This document shows positions 45,471 through 54,374 of a stretch of DNA of 64,000 nucleotides, piece after piece (positions within the stretch are counted from its first letter, which is position 1; each line of letters opens with the position of its first letter). The stretch is from Sphingomonas changbaiensis NBRC 104936 (GTDB lineage Bacteria > Pseudomonadota > Alphaproteobacteria > Sphingomonadales > Sphingomonadaceae). Location: assembly GCF_000974765.1 (NCBI RefSeq), contig NZ_BBWU01000001.1, positions 95,346-159,345 of the forward strand. Direction: 5' to 3'. A program made the position numbers and the translations under genes. The notes below the pieces were generated by a model. The model saw only the letters and a program-made list of their open reading frames with translations. It was not told the DNA's origin and searched no databases.

Positions 45471-46943
45471 ATGAATTCCCTTCCCCGTTTCGGGACTTAT
45501 AACGGCTATGTGGCGAAAGACGATTTCCTGAACGCGCTGGGCACCATGCTGGGGCCGAAGGGTCTGACCCGCGACGCCGACGCGCTTGCGCCGTGGCTGA
45601 CCGACTGGCGCGGCCGCTATCATGGCGCGGCGTTGGCTATGGCGATGCCATCCACGACTGAAGAAGTCGCGGCGACAGTGCGGCTGTGTGCGGAGCATCG
45701 GGTGCCGATCGTTCCCCAGGGCGGCAACACGTCGATGGTCGGCGGCGCCGTTCCGGACGCGACGGGAAGCGCGCTGATCCTGTCGCTCAGGCGCACGAAC
45801 CGCGTGCGCCGCCTCGATCCGGACGCAGGTGCGGCCGTCGTCGAGGCCGGCGTGATCCTGAGCGACCTTCACGACGCGGCACGTGCCCGCGGCGTTCGCT
45901 TCCCGCTGTCGCTCGGCGCCAAGGGGTCGGCGACGATCGGTGGCCTGTGCTCGACCAATGCAGGGGGCACCCAGGTGCTGCGCTTCGGCACGATGCGCTC
46001 GCTCGTGCTCGGGCTCGAGGCCATCCTGCCCGATGGCTCGGTTCTCGACAGCCTGGCGCCTTTGAAGAAGGACAATCGCGGGCCCGACCTGAAGCAATTG
46101 CTGATCGGCGCGGAAGGCACGCTCGGCGTCATCACTGCGGCGACGCTGCAGCTTGTGCCCGAGCCGGAAGAGACCGCCACGGCCTGGATCGGCATGGACT
46201 CGCCGCAGAGTGCCCTGGCGCTGCTCCGCCGGCTGGAGCGGGCCGGCTTTGCCGTCGAAAGCTTCGAGTCGGTTCCGGCCGATTCGCTGCGTCTCGTCCT
46301 GCGTCACATTCCCGGCACTCGGCCGCCGCTGGACTCGGCGCCGCCATGGAACGCATTGGTCGAAGTGACCGGCGCCCGCGGGCTGCGCGATCAGGTCGAG
46401 GCCGCGCTTGCCGACGCTCTTGACCAGGGCCTTGCCAGCGACGGCGTGCTGGCCGGCAATCAGGCCCAGGCGGCCGCGTTCTGGCGCATTCGCGATTCCA
46501 TTTCGGAGGCCGAACGGGCGAGCGGTCCCGCGGTCCAGCACGATATTTCGGTGCCGGTCTCAGCGATGCCCGATTTCATGCTGTCGGCCGCAGCGGAGGT
46601 TGAGCGCGCCTTTCCGGGGACGAGCGCCAGCGCCTTCGGTCATCTCGGCGACGGTAATGTCCATTTTCACGTTCGCGCGCCGGCCGGCGCCGATCCGGGG
46701 CGCTGGCTAGGCGAGCAGGGGAAGGCGGTCAGCGCATTCGTCTACGATCATGTGGTGGCGGTCGGCGGATCGATCTCTGCCGAACACGGGATCGGGCAGA
46801 TGAAGCTCGATACCTTCGCGCGCCTGACCGATCCGGCGCGGCTGAACGCGCTCCGTGCGCTCAAGGCCGCCTTCGACCCGCTCGGCATCATGAATCCGGG
46901 CAAGCTCGTGCCGAGCCTTGCGTCGGACGCAACCGCGCCATAG
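45471..46943 (+). CDS. FAD-linked D-2-hydroxyacid dehydrogenase (GlcD/D2HGDH-like)
   Basis: 490 residues. The VAO/PCMH FAD-binding domain (about 50-230) has [58 protein letters not shown]-type sequence and [13 protein letters not shown]. The C-terminal oxidase domain shows [25 protein letters not shown] and the end [11 protein letters not shown], with metal-binding histidines. This is the subgroup of D-lactate, D-2-hydroxyglutarate and glycolate dehydrogenases; which one is unresolved. It starts 61 bases from the divergent small secreted-protein gene. Confidence 0.88.
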   Translation: [490 protein letters not shown]

Positions 46944-46988
46944 GACGCGCTCCAATCGGGCGACTGCCCCATCACTCTTGGAGTTCTT

Positions 46989-47762
46989 ATGGCGAGCGCG
47001 CCCCAGCAGACCGGCCTTCCCATTCTCTACAATGATCTCGTGCCTCTTTCGTCGGAGCAACATGCTGGCTGGGGCACCAAATCGCTCGGCGGCGCGCATT
47101 TCCTGAAGAACCAGCACGCGATTCCCGTCATCGTCGACGAATTCGTTCAGGTGCAGCGGCACTTCCCGATCATCTTCGCCGATGCGGACAATCCCGTCCC
47201 GCTGGCGCTGATGGGCCTGAACGAGGGCGTGAACGTCTTCGTCGACGACGAGGGCCAGTTCGTTCAGCAGCTTTACGTGCCGGCCTATGTGCGCCGCTAT
47301 CCGTTCATGCTCGCCCAGCTGGGGCCGAACCCGCAGGAACTGTCGCTCTGCTTTGATCCGACCTCGGGCGCCGTGACGCCGGACGGCGATGTCGCGAAGC
47401 TGTTCGACAACGGCCAGCCGACCCAAGGCACCCGGGACATCCTGAGCTTCTGCGAATCGTTCGAGCAGGGCGCGCAGCGCACCGGCGCATTCGTGAAGGA
47501 ACTGCAGGATCTCGACCTGCTGATGGACGGCGAAGTCTCGATCCAGCCCGAGGGCAATTTCCAGCCGCACATCTATCGCGGCTTCAAGATGGTGAATGAG
47601 GAAAAGTTTCGCGAACTCCGCGGCGATCAGCTCCGCAAGATGATGCAGAGCGGCATGCTGACGCTGATCCTGGCGCACCTCTTCTCGCTCGACCTGATGC
47701 GCGAGGTGTACGGGCGCCAGGCGGCGCAGAACAAGCTGCCGCCGGTGGGCGTCCCCGCTTGA
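46989..47762 (+). CDS. SapC-family protein
   Basis: 257 residues. Matches the SapC family by YNDLVPLSSEQHAGWG, FVQVQRHFPIIFAD and the end MLTLILAHLFSLDLMREVYGRQ. SapC was first tied to S-layer genes in Campylobacter; in sphingomonads it is frequent near oxidoreductases and TonB receptors, with unknown role. The cytochrome b561 gene overlaps its stop (TGATG), so the two are co-translated. Confidence 0.85.
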   Translation: MASAPQQTGLPILYNDLVPLSSEQHAGWGTKSLGGAHFLKNQHAIPVIVDEFVQVQRHFPIIFADADNPVPLALMGLNEGVNVFVDDEGQFVQQLYVPAYVRRYPFMLAQLGPNPQELSLCFDPTSGAVTPDGDVAKLFDNGQPTQGTRDILSFCESFEQGAQRTGAFVKELQDLDLLMDGEVSIQPEGNFQPHIYRGFKMVNEEKFRELRGDQLRKMMQSGMLTLILAHLFSLDLMREVYGRQAAQNKLPPVGVPA

Positions 47763-48343
47763 TGAAGTCGCGGCCGTCGGAGCCCGGCGCCGCCCGTTCG
47801 GGCTATTCGGCCGGCGCGATTGCCTTTCATTGGGTGATCGCGCTGCTGATCATCGCGAACATCGTCATTGCGCTGGCAACGGACGATTGGCATGGGCCCG
47901 CGCGGTCGGCGGCAATGCAGATTCACAAGGCGACCGGCCTGACGATTCTGGTGCTGAGCATCGCCCGGATCGCATGGCGGCTCGCGCATCGCCCGCCACC
48001 GTTTCCCGCCGTCATCCGGCGCTGGGAAGCCGTCGTCGCGCGCACGGTGCACTGGCTCTTTTATGTGCTGATGATCGTTCTCCCGCTCAGCGGCTGGCTG
48101 ATGATCTCCGCCGCCGGCCAGAGAAAGCCGTTCAGCTGGTATGGTCTGTTCGGCCTGCCCTATCTGCCGGTTCAGGGCGACAAGGCGGTAGGCGGCTTCG
48201 CGCACGAAACGCATGAAGTGCTCGGCTATGCGATGATCGCCTTGATCGCGCTTCACGTCGCGGCGGCCCTGAAACACCATTATTTCGACCAGACCCGCTT
48301 GCTTGCGCGGATGTGGCCCGGCCGGTCTGCCACAAGCGGTTAA
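47762..48343 (+). CDS. Cytochrome b561
   Basis: 193 residues from the ATG at 47762, which overlaps the SapC stop. Four transmembrane helices are predicted. Haem-ligand histidines are AFHWVIALL (about 22), QIHKATGL (about 55), VHWLFYVL and IALHVAAALKHHYF near the C-terminus. The pattern is that of the bacterial CybB-type b561 family, which moves electrons from quinol or to periplasmic acceptors. It may serve the FAD oxidase upstream, but this is only positional. Confidence 0.88.
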   Translation: MKSRPSEPGAARSGYSAGAIAFHWVIALLIIANIVIALATDDWHGPARSAAMQIHKATGLTILVLSIARIAWRLAHRPPPFPAVIRRWEAVVARTVHWLFYVLMIVLPLSGWLMISAAGQRKPFSWYGLFGLPYLPVQGDKAVGGFAHETHEVLGYAMIALIALHVAAALKHHYFDQTRLLARMWPGRSATSG

Positions 48344-48390
48344 ATTTCCGGGACGAATGGCTTGAAACCATTTTCCCGCTTCCTAAATTC

Positions 48391-48498
48391 TCAAGTGACG
48401 CTCGGGAGTTCCCCCCTTTCTCCCCGGCGTTATCACGCCTTCGGGCGTGTTCCTCCCTGAACCTTGGCCGCTCCGTGCATCGCACGGGGCGGTCTTTT
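48391..48498 (+). ncRNA. Candidate small RNA with C-rich loops
   Basis: Between convergent genes: a weak stem GGGAG/CTCCC (48404-48408 with 48420-48424) with loop TTCCCCCCTTT, a 6-bp hairpin with a UUCG tetraloop (48434-48449), a CTCCCT stretch (48453-48458), then a strong terminator. A CTTGAA hexamer (48361) and CCTAAAT (48382) lie upstream and recall heat-shock-type promoters. The design resembles the RNA at 7190-7305. It might instead be only the 3' end of the b561 message. Confidence 0.35.
48467..48498 (+). terminator. Intrinsic terminator
   Basis: An 11-bp stem (48468-48478 with 48482-48492), a 3-base loop ATC, then TCTTTT. It is the clearest terminator in the window, lying between cytochrome b561 and the convergent hydrolase gene. 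Confidence 0.8.
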
Positions 48499-49352
48499 CA
48501 TTCGGCGGCCAGAGGCATGGCCCTGTCGAGCGCAGCGGCGCGCAGATCGGCAATCAGCTCGCGCACGAATCTCCGGCAAAAGAGGAGGCCGGCCGGGTCG
48601 CAATCTTCGAGCAGCGGATCCAGGTACAGCGAGCGATCGAGCTCCAGCTGCACCGCGTGCATGCCCTTGGCAGGCGCGCCATGCCGTTCGACGATGTGGC
48701 CGCCGGCATAAGGGCTGTTCTCGCGCCAGCTGAGACCGAACCGGGCGCAGGTGCTCGCGATTTGCGCGGTCACCCAAGCGGCAGCGCTGTGGCCGAAGCG
48801 ATTGCCGATCACCACCTGCGGGGCGCTTTCACCGCCTTTGCGGGCGAGCGGCGGCATCGAGTGCAGATCGACCAAGACGGCGACCCCATGCATCGCGGCC
48901 GCACCGCCCAGCAGTTCGGCAAGCGTCGTGTGATAGGGCCGATGGACATGGGCCACGCGCGCTTCGACATCGGCGAGCGCCAGCCGGCCGCGCCAGATTT
49001 CGCCGACTCCCGCCAGCCGCCGCGGAATCAGGCCCAGGCCGCTCCGCACCTTCGGGCTCAGCATCAGCCGGGACGCGATGGCGCCCTCGACGAGACCCGG
49101 ATCGATCTCCGCTTCGTGCCGATTGAGATCGATCCACGCCCGCGGCAGCCGCGCAATCAACGTCGGCGCGGCGGCTCCCGTCGCGAGTTCGTCGATCAGC
49201 CGATCCTCGAGAGCAGCCAATCTCTCGACGGGTGGACGCAGCTGTGCACGGTGTTCCGGACGATAGTCGCGACCGCCGTGCGGCACCGACAGGACCACCG
49301 GGCCGCCGGTCTCGCGGTCGATCAGCTCCAGGGAGGGACTCGCGGGCGTCAC
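48498..49352 (-). CDS. N-formylglutamate amidohydrolase family protein
   Basis: 284 residues. The family start VVLSVPHGGRDY, the DLNRHEAEIDP motif and VLVDLHSMPP (metal-binding His and Asp) are present, with a later HAVQLELDRSLYLD segment. It resembles HutG2-type deformylases that convert N-formylglutamate to glutamate and formate in histidine degradation. No hut genes are in view, so the substrate could differ. The start ATG follows no strong ribosome binding site. Confidence 0.82.
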   Translation of the reverse strand: MTPASPSLELIDRETGGPVVLSVPHGGRDYRPEHRAQLRPPVERLAALEDRLIDELATGAAAPTLIARLPRAWIDLNRHEAEIDPGLVEGAIASRLMLSPKVRSGLGLIPRRLAGVGEIWRGRLALADVEARVAHVHRPYHTTLAELLGGAAAMHGVAVLVDLHSMPPLARKGGESAPQVVIGNRFGHSAAAWVTAQIASTCARFGLSWRENSPYAGGHIVERHGAPAKGMHAVQLELDRSLYLDPLLEDCDPAGLLFCRRFVRELIADLRAAALDRAMPLAAE

Positions 49353-49488
49353 GCCTTCAATTGCTAGGGAAGGCGGCGCTTCGCAGCAACGCTTTGGCGC
49401 ACTGCCTAGAAATAATTAATCTAACCGGGCATAATTCGCGGCGCGGATCGCTTCTCGTGCGTTGGGAAGCGGCGCAATGAGGCTGTCG

Positions 49489-49866
49489 ATGATCCGAATC
49501 CTGCTGGCCGAAGATGACGGGGCGATGCGCGTGTATCTGGAACGCGCGTTGGAGCGCGCCGGTTATTCGGTCACTGCTGTCGACCGCGGCACGGCGGCGC
49601 TGCCGCTGATCGAGCAGGAACGATTCGATCTGCTGCTGACCGACATCGTCATGCCCGAAATGGACGGGATCGAGCTCGCGCAGCGCGCCGGCACGATCGC
49701 GCCGGACATGCGGGTGATGTTCATCACCGGCTTCGCCGCGGTGACGCTTAAGGCTGGCAAGGCCGTGCCGCAGGCCAAGGTTCTGTCCAAGCCCTTCCAT
49801 TTGCGCGACCTCGTGTTGGAGGTCGACCGCCTGTTCGACATCGGCAGCGCCAGCGGATTGAACTGA
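49489..49866 (+). CDS. cpdR: Single-domain response regulator, CpdR-like
   Basis: 125 residues from the ATG at 49489, behind GAGG with 7-base spacing; an ATG at 49477 is an alternative. A lone receiver domain: acidic pair ILLAEDDGAM, phosphoacceptor Asp in LLLTDIVMPEMDG, Thr in MFITGFA, Lys in VLSKPFHL. The sequence closely follows CpdR, which in Caulobacter targets CtrA and other proteins to ClpXP when unphosphorylated. A proteolysis or cell-cycle role is inferred. The tRNA-Val(GAC) gene starts 43 bases downstream. Confidence 0.82.
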   Translation: MIRILLAEDDGAMRVYLERALERAGYSVTAVDRGTAALPLIEQERFDLLLTDIVMPEMDGIELAQRAGTIAPDMRVMFITGFAAVTLKAGKAVPQAKVLSKPFHLRDLVLEVDRLFDIGSASGLN

Positions 49867-49909
49867 CGCTTGCTATGGGGCTGAGGCTTCGTTAGAGCCC
49901 CCCCCTCGT

Positions 49910-49984
49910 GGGCGCGTAGCTCAGTGGTAGAGCACTGTGTTGACATCGCAGGGGTCGCAAGTTCAATCCTTGCCGCGCCCACCA
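49910..49984 (+). tRNA. tRNA-Val (anticodon GAC)
   Basis: 75-nt cloverleaf. Acceptor GGGCGCG pairs with CGCGCCC; D-arm GCTC/GAGC; anticodon stem CTGTG/CGCAG with loop TTGACAT, anticodon GAC (Val, GUC/GUU codons); T-loop TTCAATC; encoded CCA. It complements the tRNA-Val(UAC) at 36578-36653. Confidence 0.95.
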
Positions 49985-50042
49985 TTTTCCCGACCCCCTA
50001 AGTCTTTGTCTCCCTTGTGCGATGCCGCGGAATGGGGGCGGC

Positions 50043-50594
50043 ATGTCGAGCGCTCGGGATATCGGGCCGCACATCCAGCGGTTGCGCAAACAGCGGCGGA
50101 TGACGCTCGACGATCTTGCGCGAGCCTCGGGCGTGTCGCGGTCGATGCTGTCCCAGGTCGAACGCGGGCAGGCCAATCCGACGCTGGCGACTGTCTGGGC
50201 GCTGGCGGATGCGTTCGGCATCGGCGTGTCGGAGCTGATCGACCAGGCCGGACCGGAGCGCGCGATCCTGGTCAGCCCTGCCGCCCAGATTCCCGAAATG
50301 CGCAGCGACGATGGCGGCTGCCTGATCCGCGTGCTGAGCCCCGGCGATAGCGTCGGCCGGCTCGAATGGTATGAACTCGCCTTCCAGCCCCGCAGCGTCC
50401 TCGCGTCCGAAGCTCATGCCCGCGGCAGCCGCGAACACCTGACCGTGCTCGACGGCACGCTGACGGTCCATCTGGAGGGGCATCATATGGAGGTCGGGCC
50501 GGGGGCCACTGCCCGCTATCCGGTGGACAGCGCCCACGCGATCGAGAATGCCACCGATCGGCCCGCACGCGCGCTGCTGATCGTTGCTTTCTAA
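50043..50594 (+). CDS. XRE-family regulator with C-terminal cupin
   Basis: 183 residues from the ATG at 50043 with GGGGG upstream (an ATG at 50022 adds seven residues). HTH at about 5-62 (IGPHIQRLRKQRRMTLDDLARASGVSRSMLSQVERGQANPTLATVWALADAFGI), then a small-barrel cupin (about 105-180, HARGSREHLTVLDGTLTVHLEG; TARYPVDSAHAIENA). Such XRE-cupin proteins sense small metabolites. It precedes kbl-tdh by 69 bases on the same strand, so it probably controls threonine catabolism. Confidence 0.85.
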   Translation: MSSARDIGPHIQRLRKQRRMTLDDLARASGVSRSMLSQVERGQANPTLATVWALADAFGIGVSELIDQAGPERAILVSPAAQIPEMRSDDGGCLIRVLSPGDSVGRLEWYELAFQPRSVLASEAHARGSREHLTVLDGTLTVHLEGHHMEVGPGATARYPVDSAHAIENATDRPARALLIVAF

Positions 50595-50663
50595 AATTTC
50601 CGATATACTGGACTTCGCGTTCAATATAGCGCATCGGCCGGACCGCAACGAAGGGACGAGTCC

Positions 50664-51863
50664 GTGCCAGCTTCATTCTATGATCGCATGTCCGCCGAGC
50701 TTTCGGCGATCGAAGCCGAAGGGCTGTGGAAGCCCGAACGGGTGATCCAGTCGCGCCAGGGCGCGGCGGTGCAGGTGGCTGGCCAAGAAGTGCTGAACTT
50801 CTGTGCCAACAACTATCTCGGGCTCGGTGGCGACGAGCGCATTGTCGAGGCGGCCATCCAAGCGACGCAGCGCTGGGGCGCGGGCCTGGCCTCGGTGCGG
50901 TTCATCTGCGGCACGCAGGAAATCCACAAGGAGCTGGAAGCGGCGATCGCGTCCTATCTGGGCAAGGAAGACGCGATCCTGTTCGCGGCCGCGTTCGATG
51001 CCAATGGCGGCGTGTTCGAGCCGCTGCTGGGCGAGCAGGACTGCATCATCTCCGATTCGCTGAACCACGCCTCGATCATCGACGGCGTGCGGCTGTGCAA
51101 GGCGGCCCGCAAGCGCTTCGCCAATGGCAACATCGACGAGCTGGAAACGCGGCTGAAGGAGGCCCGCTCGGAAGGCGCGCGCACGATCATGATCGCGACC
51201 GACGGTGTTTTCTCCATGGACGGCCATGTCGCCAAGCTCGACCGGATCACCGCGCTTGCCGAGCAATACGAGGCGCTGGTGATGGTCGACGACGCGCACG
51301 CGACCGGCGTCATCGGACCGGGCGGCCGCGGATCGGCGGCGTTCCACGGCGTCGAGGACAAGGTCGATATCCTGACCGGCACGTTCGGCAAGGCGCTGAG
51401 CGGCGCGATGGGCGGCTATATCGCGGGGCGCAAGCCGGTGATCGACCTGCTGCGCCAGCGCGCGCGGCCCTATCTCTTCTCCAACTCGCTGGCGCCTGCG
51501 GTCTGCGGCGCGGCCTTGAAGGCGATCGAGATTTCGAAAGGGCCCGACGGCGACGCTCTGCGCGACAAGATCGCGCGCAATGCGAAGCGTTTCCGCTCGG
51601 GCATGGCAGAGGCCGGCTTTGATCTGATCGAGGGCGGTCACCCGATCATCCCGGTCATGCTCTACGACGCGCGCCTTGCGCAGCAGCTCGCGGCGAAATT
51701 GCTGGAGCTGGGCGTTTATGTGACCGGATTCTCGTTCCCGGTCGTTCCCAAGGGACAGGCCCGCATCCGTACCCAGATGTCGGCGGCGCACGAGGATTAC
51801 CATATCGACCGCGCGCTGGCCGCTTTTGCCGAAGCGGGCCGCGCCATTGGAGCCATCAAATGA
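50664..51863 (+). CDS. kbl: Glycine C-acetyltransferase (2-amino-3-ketobutyrate CoA ligase)
   Basis: 399 residues, GTG start. PLP-dependent alpha-oxoamine synthase fold: [12 protein letters not shown] (about 45-56), [23 protein letters not shown] and the catalytic-Lys motif [15 protein letters not shown] (about 237-251). The length and the direct overlap with a threonine dehydrogenase gene (ATGA) make it Kbl rather than another synthase of this family. It cleaves 2-amino-3-oxobutyrate with CoA to glycine and acetyl-CoA. Confidence 0.95.
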   Translation: MPASFYDRMSAELSAIEAEGLWKPERVIQSRQGAAVQVAGQEVLNFCANNYLGLGGDERIVEAAIQATQRWGAGLASVRFICGTQEIHKELEAAIASYLGKEDAILFAAAFDANGGVFEPLLGEQDCIISDSLNHASIIDGVRLCKAARKRFANGNIDELETRLKEARSEGARTIMIATDGVFSMDGHVAKLDRITALAEQYEALVMVDDAHATGVIGPGGRGSAAFHGVEDKVDILTGTFGKALSGAMGGYIAGRKPVIDLLRQRARPYLFSNSLAPAVCGAALKAIEISKGPDGDALRDKIARNAKRFRSGMAEAGFDLIEGGHPIIPVMLYDARLAQQLAAKLLELGVYVTGFSFPVVPKGQARIRTQMSAAHEDYHIDRALAAFAEAGRAIGAIK

Positions 51864-52927
51864 GCACGTCTCCCCGCCTGATCGACGATACCGCGCACAC
51901 GATGAAGGGCCTCGCCAAGCTGGAAGCGCGCGAAGGCATCTGGATGACCCAGGCGCCGGTGCCGGAACCCGGCCCCAATGACGTGCTGATCAAGGTGAAG
52001 CGCACCGCGATTTGCGGCACCGACATTCATATCTACAACTGGGATGCCTGGGCGTCGAAGACGATCCCGGTGCCGATGATCGTCGGCCATGAATTCTCTG
52101 GCGAGATCGTCGCGATCGGCTCCGAGGTCACGCGGCCGCTGAAGATCGGCGAGCGCGTGTCGGGCGAGGGCCATATCATCGATATGAACTCGGCCGCGGC
52201 GCGCGCCGGGCGTTTTCACCTCGATCCGGGCACGCGTGGCGTTGGCGTCAACCGGCAGGGCGCGTTTGCCGAATATCTGTGCATTCCGGCGTTCAACGTC
52301 GTGCCGCTGCCGGACGAAGTCAGCGACGATGTCGGCGCGATTCTCGATCCGTTCGGCAATGCCGTCCACACCGCGCAGCAATTCGACCTGCTCGGCGAGG
52401 ACGTGCTGGTGACGGGCGCAGGCCCGATCGGCATCATGGCGGCCGCGGTCGCGCGGCACGCCGGCGCCCGCTCGGTCGTGCTGACCGACGTCAACCCGAC
52501 CAGGCTCGACCTTGCGACCAAGCTCGCCGATGTGCGCCCGGTGAATGTCGCGAACGAAGATCTGCGCGACGTAATGGCCGCTGAGAAGATCCCCGACGGC
52601 TTCGGCGTCGCGCTGGAGATGTCGGGCGCCCAGCCGGCGATCCGTCAGGCGATCGACGCGCTGACGATGGGCGGCAAGCTCGCGATGCTCGGCATTCCGT
52701 CGGGCGCGATGGACGTGGTCTGGTCCGACGTCATCATGAAGGCGCTGACCATTAAGGGCGTCTATGGCCGCGAAATGTTCGAGACCTGGCGCAAGATGTT
52801 CGGCCTGATCAAAGGCGGCCTGAACCTCGAGCCCCTAATCACGCACCGCCTGCCGGTCGAGCAGTTCCAGGAAGGCTTTGACGCGATGCGCTCCGGCGCG
52901 TCGGGCAAGGTCGTGCTGAGCTGGTAG
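51860..52927 (+). CDS. tdh: L-threonine 3-dehydrogenase
   Basis: 355 residues, ATGA overlap with kbl. Medium-chain zinc dehydrogenase: catalytic Zn ligands [10 protein letters not shown] (Cys about 52) and GHEFSG, NAD-binding GAGPIG (about 190-195) and the conserved [14 protein letters not shown]. Odd feature: the structural zinc loop, normally with four cysteines between GH and GVGVNR, contains none here ([19 protein letters not shown]). The overall alignment and the operon still indicate threonine oxidation to 2-amino-3-oxobutyrate. Confidence 0.88.
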   Translation: MSTSPRLIDDTAHTMKGLAKLEAREGIWMTQAPVPEPGPNDVLIKVKRTAICGTDIHIYNWDAWASKTIPVPMIVGHEFSGEIVAIGSEVTRPLKIGERVSGEGHIIDMNSAAARAGRFHLDPGTRGVGVNRQGAFAEYLCIPAFNVVPLPDEVSDDVGAILDPFGNAVHTAQQFDLLGEDVLVTGAGPIGIMAAAVARHAGARSVVLTDVNPTRLDLATKLADVRPVNVANEDLRDVMAAEKIPDGFGVALEMSGAQPAIRQAIDALTMGGKLAMLGIPSGAMDVVWSDVIMKALTIKGVYGREMFETWRKMFGLIKGGLNLEPLITHRLPVEQFQEGFDAMRSGASGKVVLSW

Positions 52928-52936
52928 GCCCGAGCC

Positions 52937-54319
52937 TCAGCACTCCACCACGTTAACGGCGAGCCCGCCAAGCGCGGTTTCCTTGTATTTGGCGCTCATG
53001 TCGGCGCCGGTCTTGCGCATCGTCTCGATCACCTGATCGAGGCTGACGCGGTGCGTGCCGTCGCCGAGCAGCGCCAGGCGGGACGCCTCGATCGCCTTGA
53101 TCGCGCCGACCGCGTTGCGCTCGATGCACGGCACCTGGACCAGGCCGCCGACCGGATCGCAGGTGAGCCCCAGATTATGCTCCATGCCGATCTCGGCGGC
53201 GTTCTCGATCTGGCCGTTGCTGCCGCCCAGCGCGGCCGTCAGTCCGGCCGCCGCCATCGAGCAGGCGACGCCGACCTCGCCCTGGCAACCTACTTCTGCC
53301 CCGGAGATCGATGCATTTTCCTTGAAGAGAGACCCGATCGCGGCGGCCGTCAGCAGGAAGCGGTCGGCCCCTTCGTCGTTCGCCCCCGCGACGAAGCGTT
53401 CGTAATAGCGCAGCACCGCCGGTACGATGCCCGCGGCGCCGTTGGTCGGCGCTGTGACGACGCGGCCGCCGGCTGCGTTCTCCTCGTTCACGGCCAAGGC
53501 CCAGAGGTTGACCCAGTCGATCACCGTCAGCGGGTCGGACAATGCGCGCTCCTGCCGCTCGACCAGCTTGCGGTGCACTTCGGGCGCACGCCTGCGCACA
53601 TGAAGACCGCCGGGCAGAATGCCGTGCTGGCCCATGCCGCGGTCGATGCAGGCGGACATTGTCCGGCGGATTGCAGCGAGCCGCTCGCGCACCTCCGCTT
53701 CGGGTATGCGCGCCAATTCGTTCCGGAGCGCCAGGTCGGCGATGCTGAGGCCGGCCTGATCGGCGACCGCCAGCAGTTGCTCGCCGGAATGGAAGGGGTA
53801 GGGCACGTCCGCCACCAGCCCTTCCGGCGGCGCGTTGCCTGAAATATCACTCTCGGCGACGATCGCGCCACCGCCGATCGAGTACCAGATGCCCGACAGC
53901 AGTTCGGCGCCGGCACCGTTGAAGGCGGTGAAGCGCATCCCGTTCGAATGGAAGGACAACCGCTCGCGCTGGTGGAACAGCAAGTCGTTCGGTTCGTCGA
54001 AGGCGATCTCGTGCGTGCCGCCGAGCATGATCCGGTGGCTCGCGCGGATGCCGGTCACGATCCGGTCCGCCTCGTCCGGGCAGATGCCGTCGGGCCGCTT
54101 GCCGGCAAGGCCCAGCAGCACGGCGCGATCGCTGCCATGGCCTTTGCCGGTCAAGGCGAGGGAGCCGTAGAGTTCGGCCAGCACACGGTCCGTGCCGTCG
54201 AGACGCCCCTGCTCACGCAGCTGCTCGGTAAAGGCGCAGGCCGCCGACATCGGTCCCATGGTGTGCGATGAGGACGGGCCGACGCCGATCTTGAACAGGT
54301 CGAATACGCTGTGAGGCAT
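52937..54319 (-). CDS. sdaA: L-serine ammonia-lyase, single-chain iron-sulfur type
   Basis: 460 residues. Joined beta and alpha domains of the SdaA type: the start [20 protein letters not shown], then [24 protein letters not shown] and [21 protein letters not shown] with two [4Fe-4S] cysteines; the third Cys is in [16 protein letters not shown]. The C-terminal Cys tail (NVVEC) that regulates the E. coli enzyme is present. It deaminates L-serine to pyruvate. It is convergent with tdh, 9 bases apart, in a threonine/serine/glycine catabolic neighbourhood. Confidence 0.95.
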   Translation of the reverse strand: MPHSVFDLFKIGVGPSSSHTMGPMSAACAFTEQLREQGRLDGTDRVLAELYGSLALTGKGHGSDRAVLLGLAGKRPDGICPDEADRIVTGIRASHRIMLGGTHEIAFDEPNDLLFHQRERLSFHSNGMRFTAFNGAGAELLSGIWYSIGGGAIVAESDISGNAPPEGLVADVPYPFHSGEQLLAVADQAGLSIADLALRNELARIPEAEVRERLAAIRRTMSACIDRGMGQHGILPGGLHVRRRAPEVHRKLVERQERALSDPLTVIDWVNLWALAVNEENAAGGRVVTAPTNGAAGIVPAVLRYYERFVAGANDEGADRFLLTAAAIGSLFKENASISGAEVGCQGEVGVACSMAAAGLTAALGGSNGQIENAAEIGMEHNLGLTCDPVGGLVQVPCIERNAVGAIKAIEASRLALLGDGTHRVSLDQVIETMRKTGADMSAKYKETALGGLAVNVVEC

Positions 54320-54374
54320 AGGCGCGCATCTAGGACCAACGGAGCGAAAGCGCTACCGCGCCGTTGCGTCATCC

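Noticed and set aside
45411..46541. Long minus-strand continuation of the small secreted-protein frame
   Set aside because: Antisense to the FAD oxidase, whose motifs are clear; only 45009-45410 is plausible.
49408..49430. TTAATCTAACC upstream of the cpdR gene as a CtrA site
   Set aside because: A single half-site; the second half is missing.
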